From contig JBFOMG010000023.1 in the NCBI GenBank assembly GCA_040830725.1, positions 1 to 64,000 of the forward strand: DNA of 64,000 nt, in the 5' to 3' direction. Shown piece by piece: positions 8,963-18,427 of the stretch. A program made the translations under genes and the position numbers. The stretch comes from JAWKWH01 sp040830725. GTDB lineage: Bacteria > Pseudomonadota > Alphaproteobacteria > Rhizobiales > Rhizobiaceae. Each line of letters begins with the position of its first letter. Position 1 is the stretch's first letter. A model generated the notes under the pieces. It was not told the origin of the DNA and ran no database searches. It saw nothing but the letters and a program-made list of their open reading frames with translations.

Positions 8963-10315
8963 TTGAACCAGCGGCCATTCGAGGTGACCCACCGCCTGGT
9001 GTTGGCGATCGCGGTGCCGATGACGCTGGCCTATCTGACCACGCCGTTACTCGGCATTGTGGATACTGCGGTGGTCGGCCAATTTGGCGAAACTGCCATG
9101 ATTGGCGGCCTGGCCGTTGGCGCAATTGTGCTGGATGTCATCTTCACAAGCTTCAACTTCCTACGCGCAGGCACGACCGCAATGGTTGCGCAGGCTTTTG
9201 GCGCCGGAGACGAGCCGGAAGAACGGGCGGCACTTTGGCGTGCAGTTCTGGTTTCAATCCTTGCCGGAATATTGATTGCACTTTTGTCGCCGGTCATCAT
9301 CTCGATAGGTGGCTGGTTCATGTCGGCTGGTGCCGAGGTAACTGCCGCAATGGCCACTTACGTCGGCATTCGAATATTGGCAGCTCCAATCTCCCTGACA
9401 AATTATGCTTTGCTCGGCTATGTGCTCGGGCGCGGTGAGGGCGTTACCGGATTTGCCCTGCAGTTGCTGCTGAACGGAACAAACATCGTTCTTTCCATCT
9501 ACTTGGGACTCCATTTGAACTGGGCAATCGAGGGGGTCGCCTGGGCAACCGTTGTTGCCGAAGTGTCTGCGTTGATATGCGGTTTTGCATACCTGGCCTA
9601 TCGAAATCGTCGAACCAAAAGGATCTCAGTTTCGCATCTGATCGAACCGCAATCATTGTTGAAAATGTTCTCGGTCAACGGCGATATCATGATCCGGTCG
9701 TTTGTATTGTTATCGGCATTTGCACTGTTCACACGATCCGGTGCCGGACTGGGAGAGTTGCCGCTGGCAACAAACGCAATCCTGATGAATTTCTTCATGG
9801 TGTCCGGATTTCTTCTGGACGGATTCGCAACAGCGGCCGAGCAGCTATCGGGCCGTTCCATCGGTGCGCGATACCAACCTGCCTTCCACCGAACCGTCGT
9901 GCTTACGGCAATGTGGGGATTGGCGGTAGCAGCCATCATCACGCTGACCGTCTTGATTGTCGGGCCACATATCGTTGCCATCATTACGAGCTCAGAAGAA
10001 ATCAGGGCGGCCGCCGCAGGATTTCTTCCCTGGGCGGCGTTCACAGCCCTGTCTGGTGTTGCCGCATTTCAGATGGACGGCGTCTATATTGGTGCGGCCT
10101 GGTCGAGAGACATGCGCAACATGATGCTGCTCTCGTTCGTCGCCTTTGTGGTCTCGTTACCGGTATTTGTCGGCTGGTGGGGAAACCACGGCAATTGGGC
10201 CGCCTTGCACGTGTTTTTGTTGCTTCGCGGCGCAACGCTTTATGCGCTTTTGGGGTCAAACACGCGAAAAGCGTTCCAGGACCGACCCAACGCGCCTTCG
10301 AACCAGTTACCTTAG
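8963..10315 (+). CDS. MATE-family efflux transporter (DinF-like)
   Basis: The 450-residue protein shows twelve hydrophobic segments and the two-fold repeat of MATE antiporters. The N-terminal motif LAIAVPMTLAYLTTPLLG followed by DTAVVGQFG is typical of the DinF branch. It should export organic cations or other toxic compounds using a Na+ or H+ gradient. The start is a TTG at 8963, since an in-frame stop lies at 8957-8959; GGGTGA sits just upstream. The stop overlaps the convergent galE stop by 4 bp, so no room exists for a terminator between them. Confidence 0.88.
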   Translation: MNQRPFEVTHRLVLAIAVPMTLAYLTTPLLGIVDTAVVGQFGETAMIGGLAVGAIVLDVIFTSFNFLRAGTTAMVAQAFGAGDEPEERAALWRAVLVSILAGILIALLSPVIISIGGWFMSAGAEVTAAMATYVGIRILAAPISLTNYALLGYVLGRGEGVTGFALQLLLNGTNIVLSIYLGLHLNWAIEGVAWATVVAEVSALICGFAYLAYRNRRTKRISVSHLIEPQSLLKMFSVNGDIMIRSFVLLSAFALFTRSGAGLGELPLATNAILMNFFMVSGFLLDGFATAAEQLSGRSIGARYQPAFHRTVVLTAMWGLAVAAIITLTVLIVGPHIVAIITSSEEIRAAAAGFLPWAAFTALSGVAAFQMDGVYIGAAWSRDMRNMMLLSFVAFVVSLPVFVGWWGNHGNWAALHVFLLLRGATLYALLGSNTRKAFQDRPNAPSNQLP

Positions 10316-11322
10316 CCCATCTGGTCCCTGTTGGAGACCACATTTTTCTTTGCGAGCTGACGCTCCCAGTTCAGCGCATCGCGGCAAATACCGTCCAAGT
10401 CATCGAACTTTGGCTGCCAGCCCAACTCGCGGCGAAGCAGGTCGGCATTTGCTACCACAGAATCAGCGTCTCCCGGCCGCCGGTCAGACATCTCTACGGA
10501 GAAATCACTGCCATAGACCCTGCGAACGCTTTCAAGAACCTCCAGGACGGAATAGCCATGCCCGTACCCGCAATTGGCCGTGATGTTCGGGGCTTGGCTG
10601 CGCAATCTTTCGAGAGCGAGAGCATGGGCGTTTGCCAGGTCGCTGACATGGATGTAGTCGCGCACACAGGTGCCGTCAGGGGTCTGATAGTCGTTTCCGA
10701 AAACGTTCATCGAAGGCCGTTTACCACAGGCGGTCTCACAGGCGACCTTGATGAGATGTGTGGCTCCCGGTGTTGATTGCCCGGTTCTTCCCTTGCGGTC
10801 GGCTCCGGCGACATTGAAGTATCGAAGCGCCGTGTAGCGAAAATTGTGGGCTGCGGCGGCATCGGCAAGCATCCACTCAGTCATAAGTTTAGACCGGCCG
10901 TAGGGTGAAAGAGGATTGAGCGCCGCATCTTCGGAAATCGGCTCCAAGCCCGCAGTCCCATAAACTGCAGCAGTCGATGAGAAAATGAAGTCCGCAACGC
11001 CGCATTTGACCGCCATCTCAATGAGAGACCGTGATTTCACGGTATTGTTTTCATAATAGCCCAACGGGTCGGCAACGGATTCTGGAACCACAATTGATCC
11101 CGCGAAGTGGATTATCGCGTCCACTCCATTCGACCGGATTGTCTCAGAAACCAAAGACGAATTGCCAATGTCGCCGACAACGAGTTTGGCTTCAGGCGCA
11201 ACGGCCCAGTCAAAACCGGTCGAAAGCCGATCGATGACAACCACTTCTTCGCCGCGATCGAGCAGTTCCCAGACCATATGGCTGCCAATGTATCCGGCGC
11301 CGCCGGTGACTAAAACCGCCAT
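10312..11322 (-). CDS. galE: UDP-glucose 4-epimerase
   Basis: The 336-residue protein opens with the NAD-binding GGAGYIGSHMVWEL and carries the short-chain-dehydrogenase catalytic pair in YGRSKLMTE with the upstream SSTAAVYG serine/threonine. The motif LRYFNVAGAD and the C-terminal RRPGDADSVVA are typical of GalE. It converts UDP-glucose and UDP-galactose for exopolysaccharide and lipopolysaccharide sugars. It stands alone, convergent with the MATE gene. Confidence 0.93.
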   Translation of the reverse strand: MAVLVTGGAGYIGSHMVWELLDRGEEVVVIDRLSTGFDWAVAPEAKLVVGDIGNSSLVSETIRSNGVDAIIHFAGSIVVPESVADPLGYYENNTVKSRSLIEMAVKCGVADFIFSSTAAVYGTAGLEPISEDAALNPLSPYGRSKLMTEWMLADAAAAHNFRYTALRYFNVAGADRKGRTGQSTPGATHLIKVACETACGKRPSMNVFGNDYQTPDGTCVRDYIHVSDLANAHALALERLRSQAPNITANCGYGHGYSVLEVLESVRRVYGSDFSVEMSDRRPGDADSVVANADLLRRELGWQPKFDDLDGICRDALNWERQLAKKNVVSNRDQMG

Positions 11323-11677
11323 CCAATTTGTCCCAGCCTCATTGCAGATCAGACAACTGCACTAACTCCTAGGATCTGCGATACCTTGATACAGTTCCCG
11401 GAAGCCTGGTTGAAGTTACCGTCTGCAGATGTCGAAAAAGTTACCAGAATCGCCAAAGGCTTGAACACCGATGGCAGTTTGGATTGCCAGGTTCAGGACC
11501 TGAGGTTTGGAAAAATCCAATTTGTTTGATCTCAAGCAAAGGAAGAAATCAGTTGTTGTGGTCGTTGGATAACTGCAAGGCGCATGCAAACGGCAAACGT
11601 GGCAATTTGCCCAATCAGCGCTGGTAGACGTCAAAGACGGCGACACCTATGGTCGCGCCGAATTCAGGGATCGGACA
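11323..11677. other. 355-bp intergenic region between galE and hemA
   Basis: No credible coding sequence was found here. It must contain the promoters of the divergent galE and hemA genes. The notable element is the FNR/FixK-like dyad at 11526-11539. A GATAAC at 11568-11573 could be the -10 of a hemA promoter. An AGGGA at 11667-11671 is close to the hemA start. Confidence 0.6.
11526..11539 (+). promoter_or_regulatory. Candidate FNR/FixK box upstream of hemA
   Basis: TTGAT-CTCA-AGCAA matches the FNR-family consensus TTGAT-N4-ATCAA at nine of the ten defined positions. It is centred about 145 bp before the hemA start and about 40-48 bp before a plausible start of transcription. Oxygen-dependent control of hemA through FnrL or FixK-type regulators is known in other alphaproteobacteria, so the placement makes biological sense. 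Confidence 0.55.
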
Positions 11678-12955
11678 ATGGATTATCAACGTTTTTTCCA
11701 GGAAGCGGTAGATCAGGTCAAAGCTGAAAAACGCTATCGCATTTTCGCCGATCTGGAGCGGATTGTCGGCAGATTTCCGAGGGCAATTTGGCGGTCTGAA
11801 GGTCAGGCCAAAGAAATAACCGTCTGGTGCTCCAATGACTATCTGGGAATGGGGCAGCATCCCGACGTCATATCAGCAATGCAAACCGCAGCTGGCAGCA
11901 TGGGAAGTGGTGCTGGTGGCACGCGAAACATCTCGGGCACAAACCATCCGCTTGTCGAACTGGAACTTGAACTGGCAGACCTTCACAAGAAGGAAGCCGC
12001 GCTGGTGTTCACGTCCGGCTTCATTTCAAATGAAGCTTCGATTTCGACCATCGCACGTTTGCTGCCAAATTGCCTGCTGCTTTCAGACGAACTCAATCAC
12101 TCTTCGATGATCGAGGGAGTTCGACGTGCGGGGTGCGAGAAGAAAATTTTCCGGCACAACGATCTCGGGCATCTTGAGGAGCTATTGAAGTCGGCTGATC
12201 ACGATCGGGCGAAGCTGATCGTGTTCGAATCGGTGTATTCAATGGATGGGGACATAGCCCCGATTGAACAGATCGCCGATTTGGCGGACAAGTATAACGC
12301 AATGACCTATATCGACGAGGTCCATGCCGTTGGCATGTATGGCGCGCGTGGCGGCGGCATCACGGAACGCGATAACCTGGCCCACCGTATCGACATTATT
12401 GAAGGCACGCTAGCGAAGGCTTTCGGCACTCTGGGTGGGTACATTTCCGGCTCAAAGGCGATTGTCGATGCCGTTCGTTCCTATGCACCCGGCTTTATCT
12501 TCACAACCGCATTGCCACCCGCCATCGCTTCGGCAGCGACCACGTCAATAAGGCATCTGAAGACATCTGATGTAGAGCGCAACAGCCAGCAAAAGCAGGC
12601 ACAGCGCACAAAGGATGTTCTGTCAGCGGCAGGTCTGCCCGTCATGGCGTCCGAAACCCACATCGTCCCGGTCCTTGTCGGTGATCCCGAATTGTGCAAG
12701 GCGGCGACGGATCATATGTTGGCTGCTCACGGTATCTACATTCAGCCGATCAACTATCCGACCGTCCCCCGCGGCACTGAACGGCTGCGCATTACGCCTG
12801 GTCCATTCCATACCGATGAACTGATTGACGAACTGGCTGTAGCTCTGCGCGAGACTTGGGACACCATCGGGATTCCGTTTGCGGGTGACGCTATAACCGA
12901 GATCTCGGAGACCGAACGGATAATACCGTTGGTCGTTTCAAAGTCTGGCGGTTAA
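11678..12955 (+). CDS. hemA: 5-aminolevulinate synthase
   Basis: This 425-residue PLP enzyme condenses glycine and succinyl-CoA to 5-aminolevulinate, the first step of haem synthesis by the C4 (Shemin) pathway used in alphaproteobacteria. The N-terminal MDYQRFFQEA, the CSNDYLGMGQHP stretch, the glycine-rich GSGAGGTRNISG and the PLP lysine K247 in EGTLAKAFGTLGG are all as expected. Length is normal. The ATG is preceded by AGGGA, and an FNR-like box lies upstream. It is followed after 33 bp by the convergent aminotransferase gene. Confidence 0.95.
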   Translation: MDYQRFFQEAVDQVKAEKRYRIFADLERIVGRFPRAIWRSEGQAKEITVWCSNDYLGMGQHPDVISAMQTAAGSMGSGAGGTRNISGTNHPLVELELELADLHKKEAALVFTSGFISNEASISTIARLLPNCLLLSDELNHSSMIEGVRRAGCEKKIFRHNDLGHLEELLKSADHDRAKLIVFESVYSMDGDIAPIEQIADLADKYNAMTYIDEVHAVGMYGARGGGITERDNLAHRIDIIEGTLAKAFGTLGGYISGSKAIVDAVRSYAPGFIFTTALPPAIASAATTSIRHLKTSDVERNSQQKQAQRTKDVLSAAGLPVMASETHIVPVLVGDPELCKAATDHMLAAHGIYIQPINYPTVPRGTERLRITPGPFHTDELIDELAVALRETWDTIGIPFAGDAITEISETERIIPLVVSKSGG

Positions 12956-12988
12956 CTGCTCAAGGTCCGCATCGACCGGACACGCAAA

Positions 12989-14152
12989 TCAATTTTCCCT
13001 GATCCACTTGCACAGCCTATCCATGGCTTGCTCAAGCTGATCCAGCCGGCGGTGGAAACACAAACGAAAATATGAACTTCCGCCCGGCCCAAATGCCGAT
13101 CCGGGCGCCAGACCGACACCAGCGTTGTCAATAATGTCGAAAACCGCCTGGCGCGTATCTGTGATCCCGTCTACTCGAAAAAAATAGTAGAATGCACCAT
13201 CCGGCGGGGAGTTTGCGACCCTGTTGGTCGATGCCAGCGCTGAGGCAACAAGATCACGAGCGCTCGACGCGCGAGCGACCTGACTGGCGATGAAAGAATC
13301 GCCTTCATCCAGGGCAGCAATCGCTCCGCGCTGCAAAAACTGAGACACGCCTGAAGTGGAGTACTGGATGAGGTTCTCGAATGTCTGCTGCAGATCGGGA
13401 TGGACCGTAAGCCAGCCGATGCGCCATCCGGTCATGGCCCAGTTCTTGGAGAACGTGTTGGCGAAAATGATCAAGTCATCATCATTCATCACATCGAAAA
13501 ACGACGCAGCCCTGCCCTCACCATAGTGAAATAACGCGTAGGTTTCGTCGGCAATGATCCAAAGTTGGTTTCTGCGCGCAATTTGAAGAATATCTGAAAG
13601 TGTTCCCTTGTCCGCAGTCCATCCCGTAGGATTGCTCGGAGAGTTGACAAAAATGGCCTTGGTGCGCGGCGTGATTGCCGAAACAAGATGGTCGGCGTCG
13701 AGTTTCCATTTTCCATCAAAACTCAGTTCAACCGGGATCGGGTTTCCACCCGCAATGCCCAGAGCCGCTGGAAAATTGGGCCATGCCGGCGACAGATACA
13801 CAATATCATCACCGTGTCCGGCGATAGCTTGTATCGCAAGTTGAATGGACTGCATTCCCGAACCCGTCACAATGTGCCGATCGGGGGAATTTGCATTGCC
13901 AAAATGCCGCTGATGATATCGCGCCAACGCCTGCCTGAGATCAGGGATGCCTCGATTCCAGGTGTAAAAGGTTTCGCCATCCAGCATGGCAGCATTTGCC
14001 GGCCGGCAGATGAATTCAGGCGTCGGCAGATCTCCTTCGCCGGCCCAAAGTGGAATCAAACCTTCCTTTTCGCGCCCATGATCCACAGCGGCAATGATGC
14101 CGCTTATGGGCGCTTTACCAGCCGCAGGACCCAGACTATCGATTTGTTTCAA
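12989..14152 (-). CDS. Class I/II PLP-dependent aminotransferase
   Basis: A fold-type I aminotransferase of 387 residues. The motif SPSNPTG (171-177), the PLP-phenol-binding aspartate in ADETY (D202) and the Schiff-base lysine K236 in ANTFSKNWAMTGWRIGW are present. These fit the aspartate-aminotransferase superfamily, but the amino donor and acceptor cannot be told from the sequence. It is a single gene facing hemA, with mscL upstream on the same strand 62 bp away. Confidence 0.88.
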   Translation of the reverse strand: MKQIDSLGPAAGKAPISGIIAAVDHGREKEGLIPLWAGEGDLPTPEFICRPANAAMLDGETFYTWNRGIPDLRQALARYHQRHFGNANSPDRHIVTGSGMQSIQLAIQAIAGHGDDIVYLSPAWPNFPAALGIAGGNPIPVELSFDGKWKLDADHLVSAITPRTKAIFVNSPSNPTGWTADKGTLSDILQIARRNQLWIIADETYALFHYGEGRAASFFDVMNDDDLIIFANTFSKNWAMTGWRIGWLTVHPDLQQTFENLIQYSTSGVSQFLQRGAIAALDEGDSFIASQVARASSARDLVASALASTNRVANSPPDGAFYYFFRVDGITDTRQAVFDIIDNAGVGLAPGSAFGPGGSSYFRLCFHRRLDQLEQAMDRLCKWIREN

Positions 14153-14214
14153 GGTCCTCCTCCCGCATCGGTGTTTTCAACCTATCGCGGGAACCTGCAA
14201 AGGTTGGCGCCGGG

Positions 14215-14637
14215 CTACTTGCCCTTGGCCAGCAGGTCCCGGATTTCAGTTAAAAGAGCGATATCCGCCGGCGGCGCCGGAGGTTCGGCAGGAGCTTCCT
14301 CTTCCTGCTCGCGCCTCATCTTGTTCACGGCTCTCACCATCATGAAGATTATCCATGCCAGAATCAGGAAATTGAGGATCACGGTGATGAAGCTGCCATA
14401 GGCCAGAACAGCGCCCTGTTCGCGCGCGGCCTCCAGCGTCGATGCGTTTACTGCATCCGACAATCCGACAAAGTAATTGGAAAAGTCCAATCCGCCAAAA
14501 ATTGCGCCGACGATAGGCATGATGATGTCGTCCGTCAGCGACTTGACGATGAGTGCAAATGCGCCGCCAATGATCACACCGACCGCGAGGTCCATCACAT
14601 TTCCCTTGGCAACGAATTCCTTGAATTCCTTCAGCAT
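14215..14637 (-). CDS. mscL: Large-conductance mechanosensitive channel
   Basis: The product (140 residues) begins MLKEFKEFVAKGNVMDLAVG, the well-known MscL N-terminal helix and first transmembrane segment, and has a second transmembrane helix (FITVILNFLILAWIIFMMV) followed by the cytoplasmic bundle LLTEIRDLL near the C-terminus. It forms a homopentameric valve opened by membrane tension on osmotic downshock. The start at 14637 has a GGAGGGAAAC site directly upstream; the longer frame would use a TTG inside that site. The alanine/proline-rich linker before the C-terminal helix is longer than in E. coli. Confidence 0.95.
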   Translation of the reverse strand: MLKEFKEFVAKGNVMDLAVGVIIGGAFALIVKSLTDDIIMPIVGAIFGGLDFSNYFVGLSDAVNASTLEAAREQGAVLAYGSFITVILNFLILAWIIFMMVRAVNKMRREQEEEAPAEPPAPPADIALLTEIRDLLAKGK

Positions 14638-14868
14638 GTTTCCCTCCAAAAGTCCTTACCGCACGTAATTCTTGCAACCTGCCCGGTTTGCGTCGCGCAA
14701 CATAACGGAATCGTTGAATAAGGAAAGCCGATATCCGCTCCTTTCAATTGCCGGCATTGCATATTCTGGCTGCGGCTCATTTGCCTCGATACTGTGTATA
14801 ATGGACAGGCGCGACAAGCTGTGCTTGCCTGTTTCAAAAGCTGCACACCGTGAACCGGGAACATTGCA

Positions 14869-17800
14869 TTGCAAGGCTGGATAGTTGTCATACTGGCACT
14901 GGCATATGTGTCGTTGCTATTTGCGATAGCCAGTTTTGGCGATCGATGGGCAAATCGCGGTCACACCAAATCTTCCCGTCCGTTCATCTACGCCTTGAGC
15001 TTGGCCATCTACTGCACCTCGTGGACCTTTTTCGGCTCGGTCGGAATGGCTACAGAGCGGGGCATTGAATATGTCATCATCTTTGTCGGCCCGATTCTGG
15101 TTTTCCTGTTCGGGCATCCGCTACTGCTGAGAGTGATCCGGCTGGCAAAAGCAGAGAAAATTACATCTGTCGCAGATTTCCTCGCTGCCAGATATGGGAA
15201 GAGCTTTGCGGTCGCATCGATTGCCGCCGTCATCGCCACGATCGGAACGGTTCCATATATCGCCCTTCAATTGAAGGCTATCGCCGGATCGTTGCAATTG
15301 ATGACCGCGCACTACAATGCCGACCTGCCCGACATCGGGGCGTTTACCGGTGACATCTCACTGATGATTGCCATGCTTCTTGCATTGTTTTCGGTGCTTT
15401 TCGGTACGCGGCATGCTGACGCCACGGAACATCAGGACGGCCTGATTTTGGCGGTGGCGGTGGAATCGGTTGTCAAACTGGCAGCATTTCTTGCCGTCGG
15501 ACTTGTTATCCTGTTTGCATTTACCGGCCAGCCCGGCGCTCTAGTGGCTGAAATCAAGGAAAGCGCTGCGGTGCAAGCGGCGGCCGGATACCGCCCATCC
15601 GTGGCGACATGGATCGTTTTGACCTTGATCAGCGGCCTGGGAATATTGCTTTTGCCACGTCAGTTCTATGTGACCGTCGTCGAAAACAGAAGCGAAACAG
15701 AGCTTCGAACGGCGAGCTGGCTGTTTCCGCTATATCTCGTTTTGATCAATCTCTTCGTCTTGCCGATAGCGTTTACCGGCATGGTCGTGCTGGGTGATCA
15801 AACAAGCGCGGATCTGTATGTGCTCGCACTGCCGCTGGATGCCGGGCGCGATACGATTGCAATCATTGCATTTATCGGCGGGTTATCGGCTGCCACGGCA
15901 ATGGTCATCGTGGCCTCGGTTGCGCTGTCGATCATGATTTCCAATGACCTTGTTATTCCGTTGTTCCTGAGGCGGTTTGTCGGCCCTGAACCAAAAGATG
16001 GAGAGGATTGGTCAAAGACAATTCTCAATATTCGCAGGGCCGCCATTTTCCTGGTGCTGCTGGCTGCCTACCTCTATTTCAAGGAAACCGAGAACAATAC
16101 CCGGCTTGCATCCATCGGATTGTTGTCATTTGCCGCAATCGCGCAGTTCGGTCCCGCCTTTATTGGCGCTCTCATCTGGAGGGGCGCAAATGCACGCGGC
16201 GCCATTTTTGGAATGAGCGCCGGGATCCTGGTCTGGGCATACACTTTGCTATTGCCGACCTTGGCGCCTAACCTGGGAGGGATCGTAGAAAATGGCTTGT
16301 TCGGATTTGATTCCCTGCGGCCACAAGCACTTTTCGGCGTTTCGGCGGATCCACTGAACCATGGCGTCATGTGGAGTCTGGGAATCAACTCGATTTGCTT
16401 TGTTCTCGGTTCTCTTTCGCGAATAGCCACGCCTCTGGAACGAATCCAGGCTGCCATATTTGTTCCGCGTGATCCGGGCCCAACGCCAATTCATCGCCGT
16501 TTTCGCTCCGCGGTGACGGTTGATGACCTGAAGGACGCGATTTCGCGGTATCTCGGTGTCGAGCGGACCGAACGGTCTTTTCGCGCTTTTGCATCAGAGG
16601 AAGGACGCAGACTTCGGGGCAACGATCAAGCCGACTCGAAGGTCATTCGATTTTCTGAGCAACTGCTCACAAGTGCCGTCGGAAGTTCGTCTGCACGTTT
16701 GATCCTCTCGCTTTTGTTCAAGCGGCAGGCCGCAGATCCCAAGGATACCTATCGACTGCTCGACGACGCCTCGGAAGCGCTCCAGCATAATCGTGATCTG
16801 TTGCAGATCGCTCTCGACCAGATGGAACAGGGGATAACGGTTTTTGATGCAGATTTTCGCCTCACCTGCTGGAACCGGCGGTTTCGGCGGTTGTTCGATC
16901 TCCCGGAAAGCATGGGCACAATCGGCCTGCCGTTGACGGCTATCATCGGGCACCTCATCGAACGGGGAGATCTGGAGGAGCATGACGAAAACACATCGCT
17001 GGAAAAACTGGCGACGTTTGGACAGTCTTGGCAGGTTTCGCTGAAAACCAGCGGCAGGATAGTCGACATCCGGTCCAATCCAATGCCGGACGGTGGAATA
17101 GTGACCACCTACACCGATGTCACGGCGAGGGTGAAGGCCGATCTGGAAATCAAACAAGTCAATGAAACGCTTGAGCAGCGGGTTGTCGACCGAACCGCAG
17201 AGTTGACGCGGGTCAATCAGGAACTTGCCCAAGCACAGGAAATTGCCGAAGAAGCCAACCTCGGTAAAACCAGATTTTTGGCAGCTGCGGGACACGACAT
17301 TCTTCAGCCGCTCAACGCGGCAAGGCTCTATTGTTCATCGCTTATTGAGCGCAATCCGAATTCCCGCGATGCCGGTGCTGCCGGGAATATCGATTCTGCG
17401 CTGGAGTCGGTGGAAACAATCCTCGGGGCGGTCCTGGATATCTCACGTCTTGATACCGGAGCGATGCAGCCGAAAGAGACAGCGTTCAAACTCGATGAAC
17501 TGCTGCGTCAGGTCTCAAATGATTTCACTCCGATGTCGCTGGAGAAGGGCTTGGAACTGAAGGTGGTTCCGTCTTCAGTCGTCGTAAAGACGGATCGAAA
17601 TCTCTTGAGGCGCCTGCTGCAGAACCTCGTTTCCAACGCAATCAAATACACGAACTCCGGCCGCATACTCGTTGGTGTGCGCCGAAGGGGTTCGCAGGCG
17701 GAAATTCAAGTATTTGACAGCGGTATCGGCATTCCAACCGGTCAGTTGAAACAGGTGTTCCGCGAATTCGAGCGGCTCGATGAGGGCGCACGAACGGCAG

Positions 17801-18366
17801 ATGGATTGGGACTTGGCCTCTCGATTGTTGATCGAATTGCCCGTGTTCTCGGCCTCGAATTGAGGCTCAAATCACTACCCGGCAAAGGAACGGTGTTTGG
17901 CGTACTTGTTGAAGTTGCCGATAACGCCGAATTGGATCAGGTTCCTGCAACCGTTGTTCCGATAACGGCAGAAAGTTCGTTACACGGCTTGTCGGTGCTG
18001 TGCATAGACAACGATCCAAGAATTCTAAGCGGGATGCAGGAATTGCTCGAAAGTTGGGATTGCGCAGTGAGTTGTGCATCAAATGGCGAGGAAGTGGGTC
18101 TTCTTTGCGATGATCCTGAGTTTCAACCGGCGGTCATTTTGGCTGACTTCCATCTGGACAATGAAAGCGGACTGGACGTTGTGGAAATGCTGAGAGCAAA
18201 ATTCGGCGATGAACTTATATGTTGCCTCGTGACGGCGGACCGTTCTCTGGAGCTTCGCGAAATCGCCGAATATCGCAACATTCATCTGTTCCACAAGCCG
18301 CTAAAGCCGGCGGCATTGAGGCTGTATTTGTCGCGTCAGCGAACGGTAGCGACTGCAGCGGAATAG
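14869..18366 (+). CDS. Hybrid histidine kinase with N-terminal Na+/solute symporter domain (CrbS/MxtR-like)
   Basis: This 1165-residue protein fuses a sodium:solute-symporter-type membrane domain (about 1-500, with 12-13 hydrophobic helices) to a cytoplasmic sensor kinase. After a linker come a PAS-like domain (about 635-745), a short coiled coil (NETLEQRVVDRTAEL), the HisKA helix with phospho-acceptor H809 (GHDILQPLNAARL), an ATPase domain with the N-box QNLVSNAIKYT and G-boxes, and a C-terminal receiver with D1093. This architecture is that of the CrbS/MxtR kinases that control acetate use in Vibrio and Pseudomonas. The start is a TTG with GGGA eight bases upstream; no ATG is available. The response-regulator gene follows on the opposite strand, ending 61 bp away. 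Confidence 0.88.
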   Translation: MQGWIVVILALAYVSLLFAIASFGDRWANRGHTKSSRPFIYALSLAIYCTSWTFFGSVGMATERGIEYVIIFVGPILVFLFGHPLLLRVIRLAKAEKITSVADFLAARYGKSFAVASIAAVIATIGTVPYIALQLKAIAGSLQLMTAHYNADLPDIGAFTGDISLMIAMLLALFSVLFGTRHADATEHQDGLILAVAVESVVKLAAFLAVGLVILFAFTGQPGALVAEIKESAAVQAAAGYRPSVATWIVLTLISGLGILLLPRQFYVTVVENRSETELRTASWLFPLYLVLINLFVLPIAFTGMVVLGDQTSADLYVLALPLDAGRDTIAIIAFIGGLSAATAMVIVASVALSIMISNDLVIPLFLRRFVGPEPKDGEDWSKTILNIRRAAIFLVLLAAYLYFKETENNTRLASIGLLSFAAIAQFGPAFIGALIWRGANARGAIFGMSAGILVWAYTLLLPTLAPNLGGIVENGLFGFDSLRPQALFGVSADPLNHGVMWSLGINSICFVLGSLSRIATPLERIQAAIFVPRDPGPTPIHRRFRSAVTVDDLKDAISRYLGVERTERSFRAFASEEGRRLRGNDQADSKVIRFSEQLLTSAVGSSSARLILSLLFKRQAADPKDTYRLLDDASEALQHNRDLLQIALDQMEQGITVFDADFRLTCWNRRFRRLFDLPESMGTIGLPLTAIIGHLIERGDLEEHDENTSLEKLATFGQSWQVSLKTSGRIVDIRSNPMPDGGIVTTYTDVTARVKADLEIKQVNETLEQRVVDRTAELTRVNQELAQAQEIAEEANLGKTRFLAAAGHDILQPLNAARLYCSSLIERNPNSRDAGAAGNIDSALESVETILGAVLDISRLDTGAMQPKETAFKLDELLRQVSNDFTPMSLEKGLELKVVPSSVVVKTDRNLLRRLLQNLVSNAIKYTNSGRILVGVRRRGSQAEIQVFDSGIGIPTGQLKQVFREFERLDEGARTADGLGLGLSIVDRIARVLGLELRLKSLPGKGTVFGVLVEVADNAELDQVPATVVPITAESSLHGLSVLCIDNDPRILSGMQELLESWDCAVSCASNGEEVGLLCDDPEFQPAVILADFHLDNESGLDVVEMLRAKFGDELICCLVTADRSLELREIAEYRNIHLFHKPLKPAALRLYLSRQRTVATAAE

Positions 18367-18427
18367 AGCAGAGTCAGTCGCGGTTCGGCAACTGGATGAA
18401 CTTGGCAACCCTTTGTTTCAAAGCAAA

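Noticed and set aside
8868..9125. Minus-strand open frame opposite the start of the MATE exporter
   Set aside because: Its last 30 residues look protein-like, but the rest overlaps the conserved MATE N-terminus on the other strand and it has no convincing start or ribosome-binding site.
11416..11646. Short minus-strand open frame in the galE-hemA gap
   Set aside because: No ribosome-binding site, no family similarity, and it overlaps the FNR-like box.
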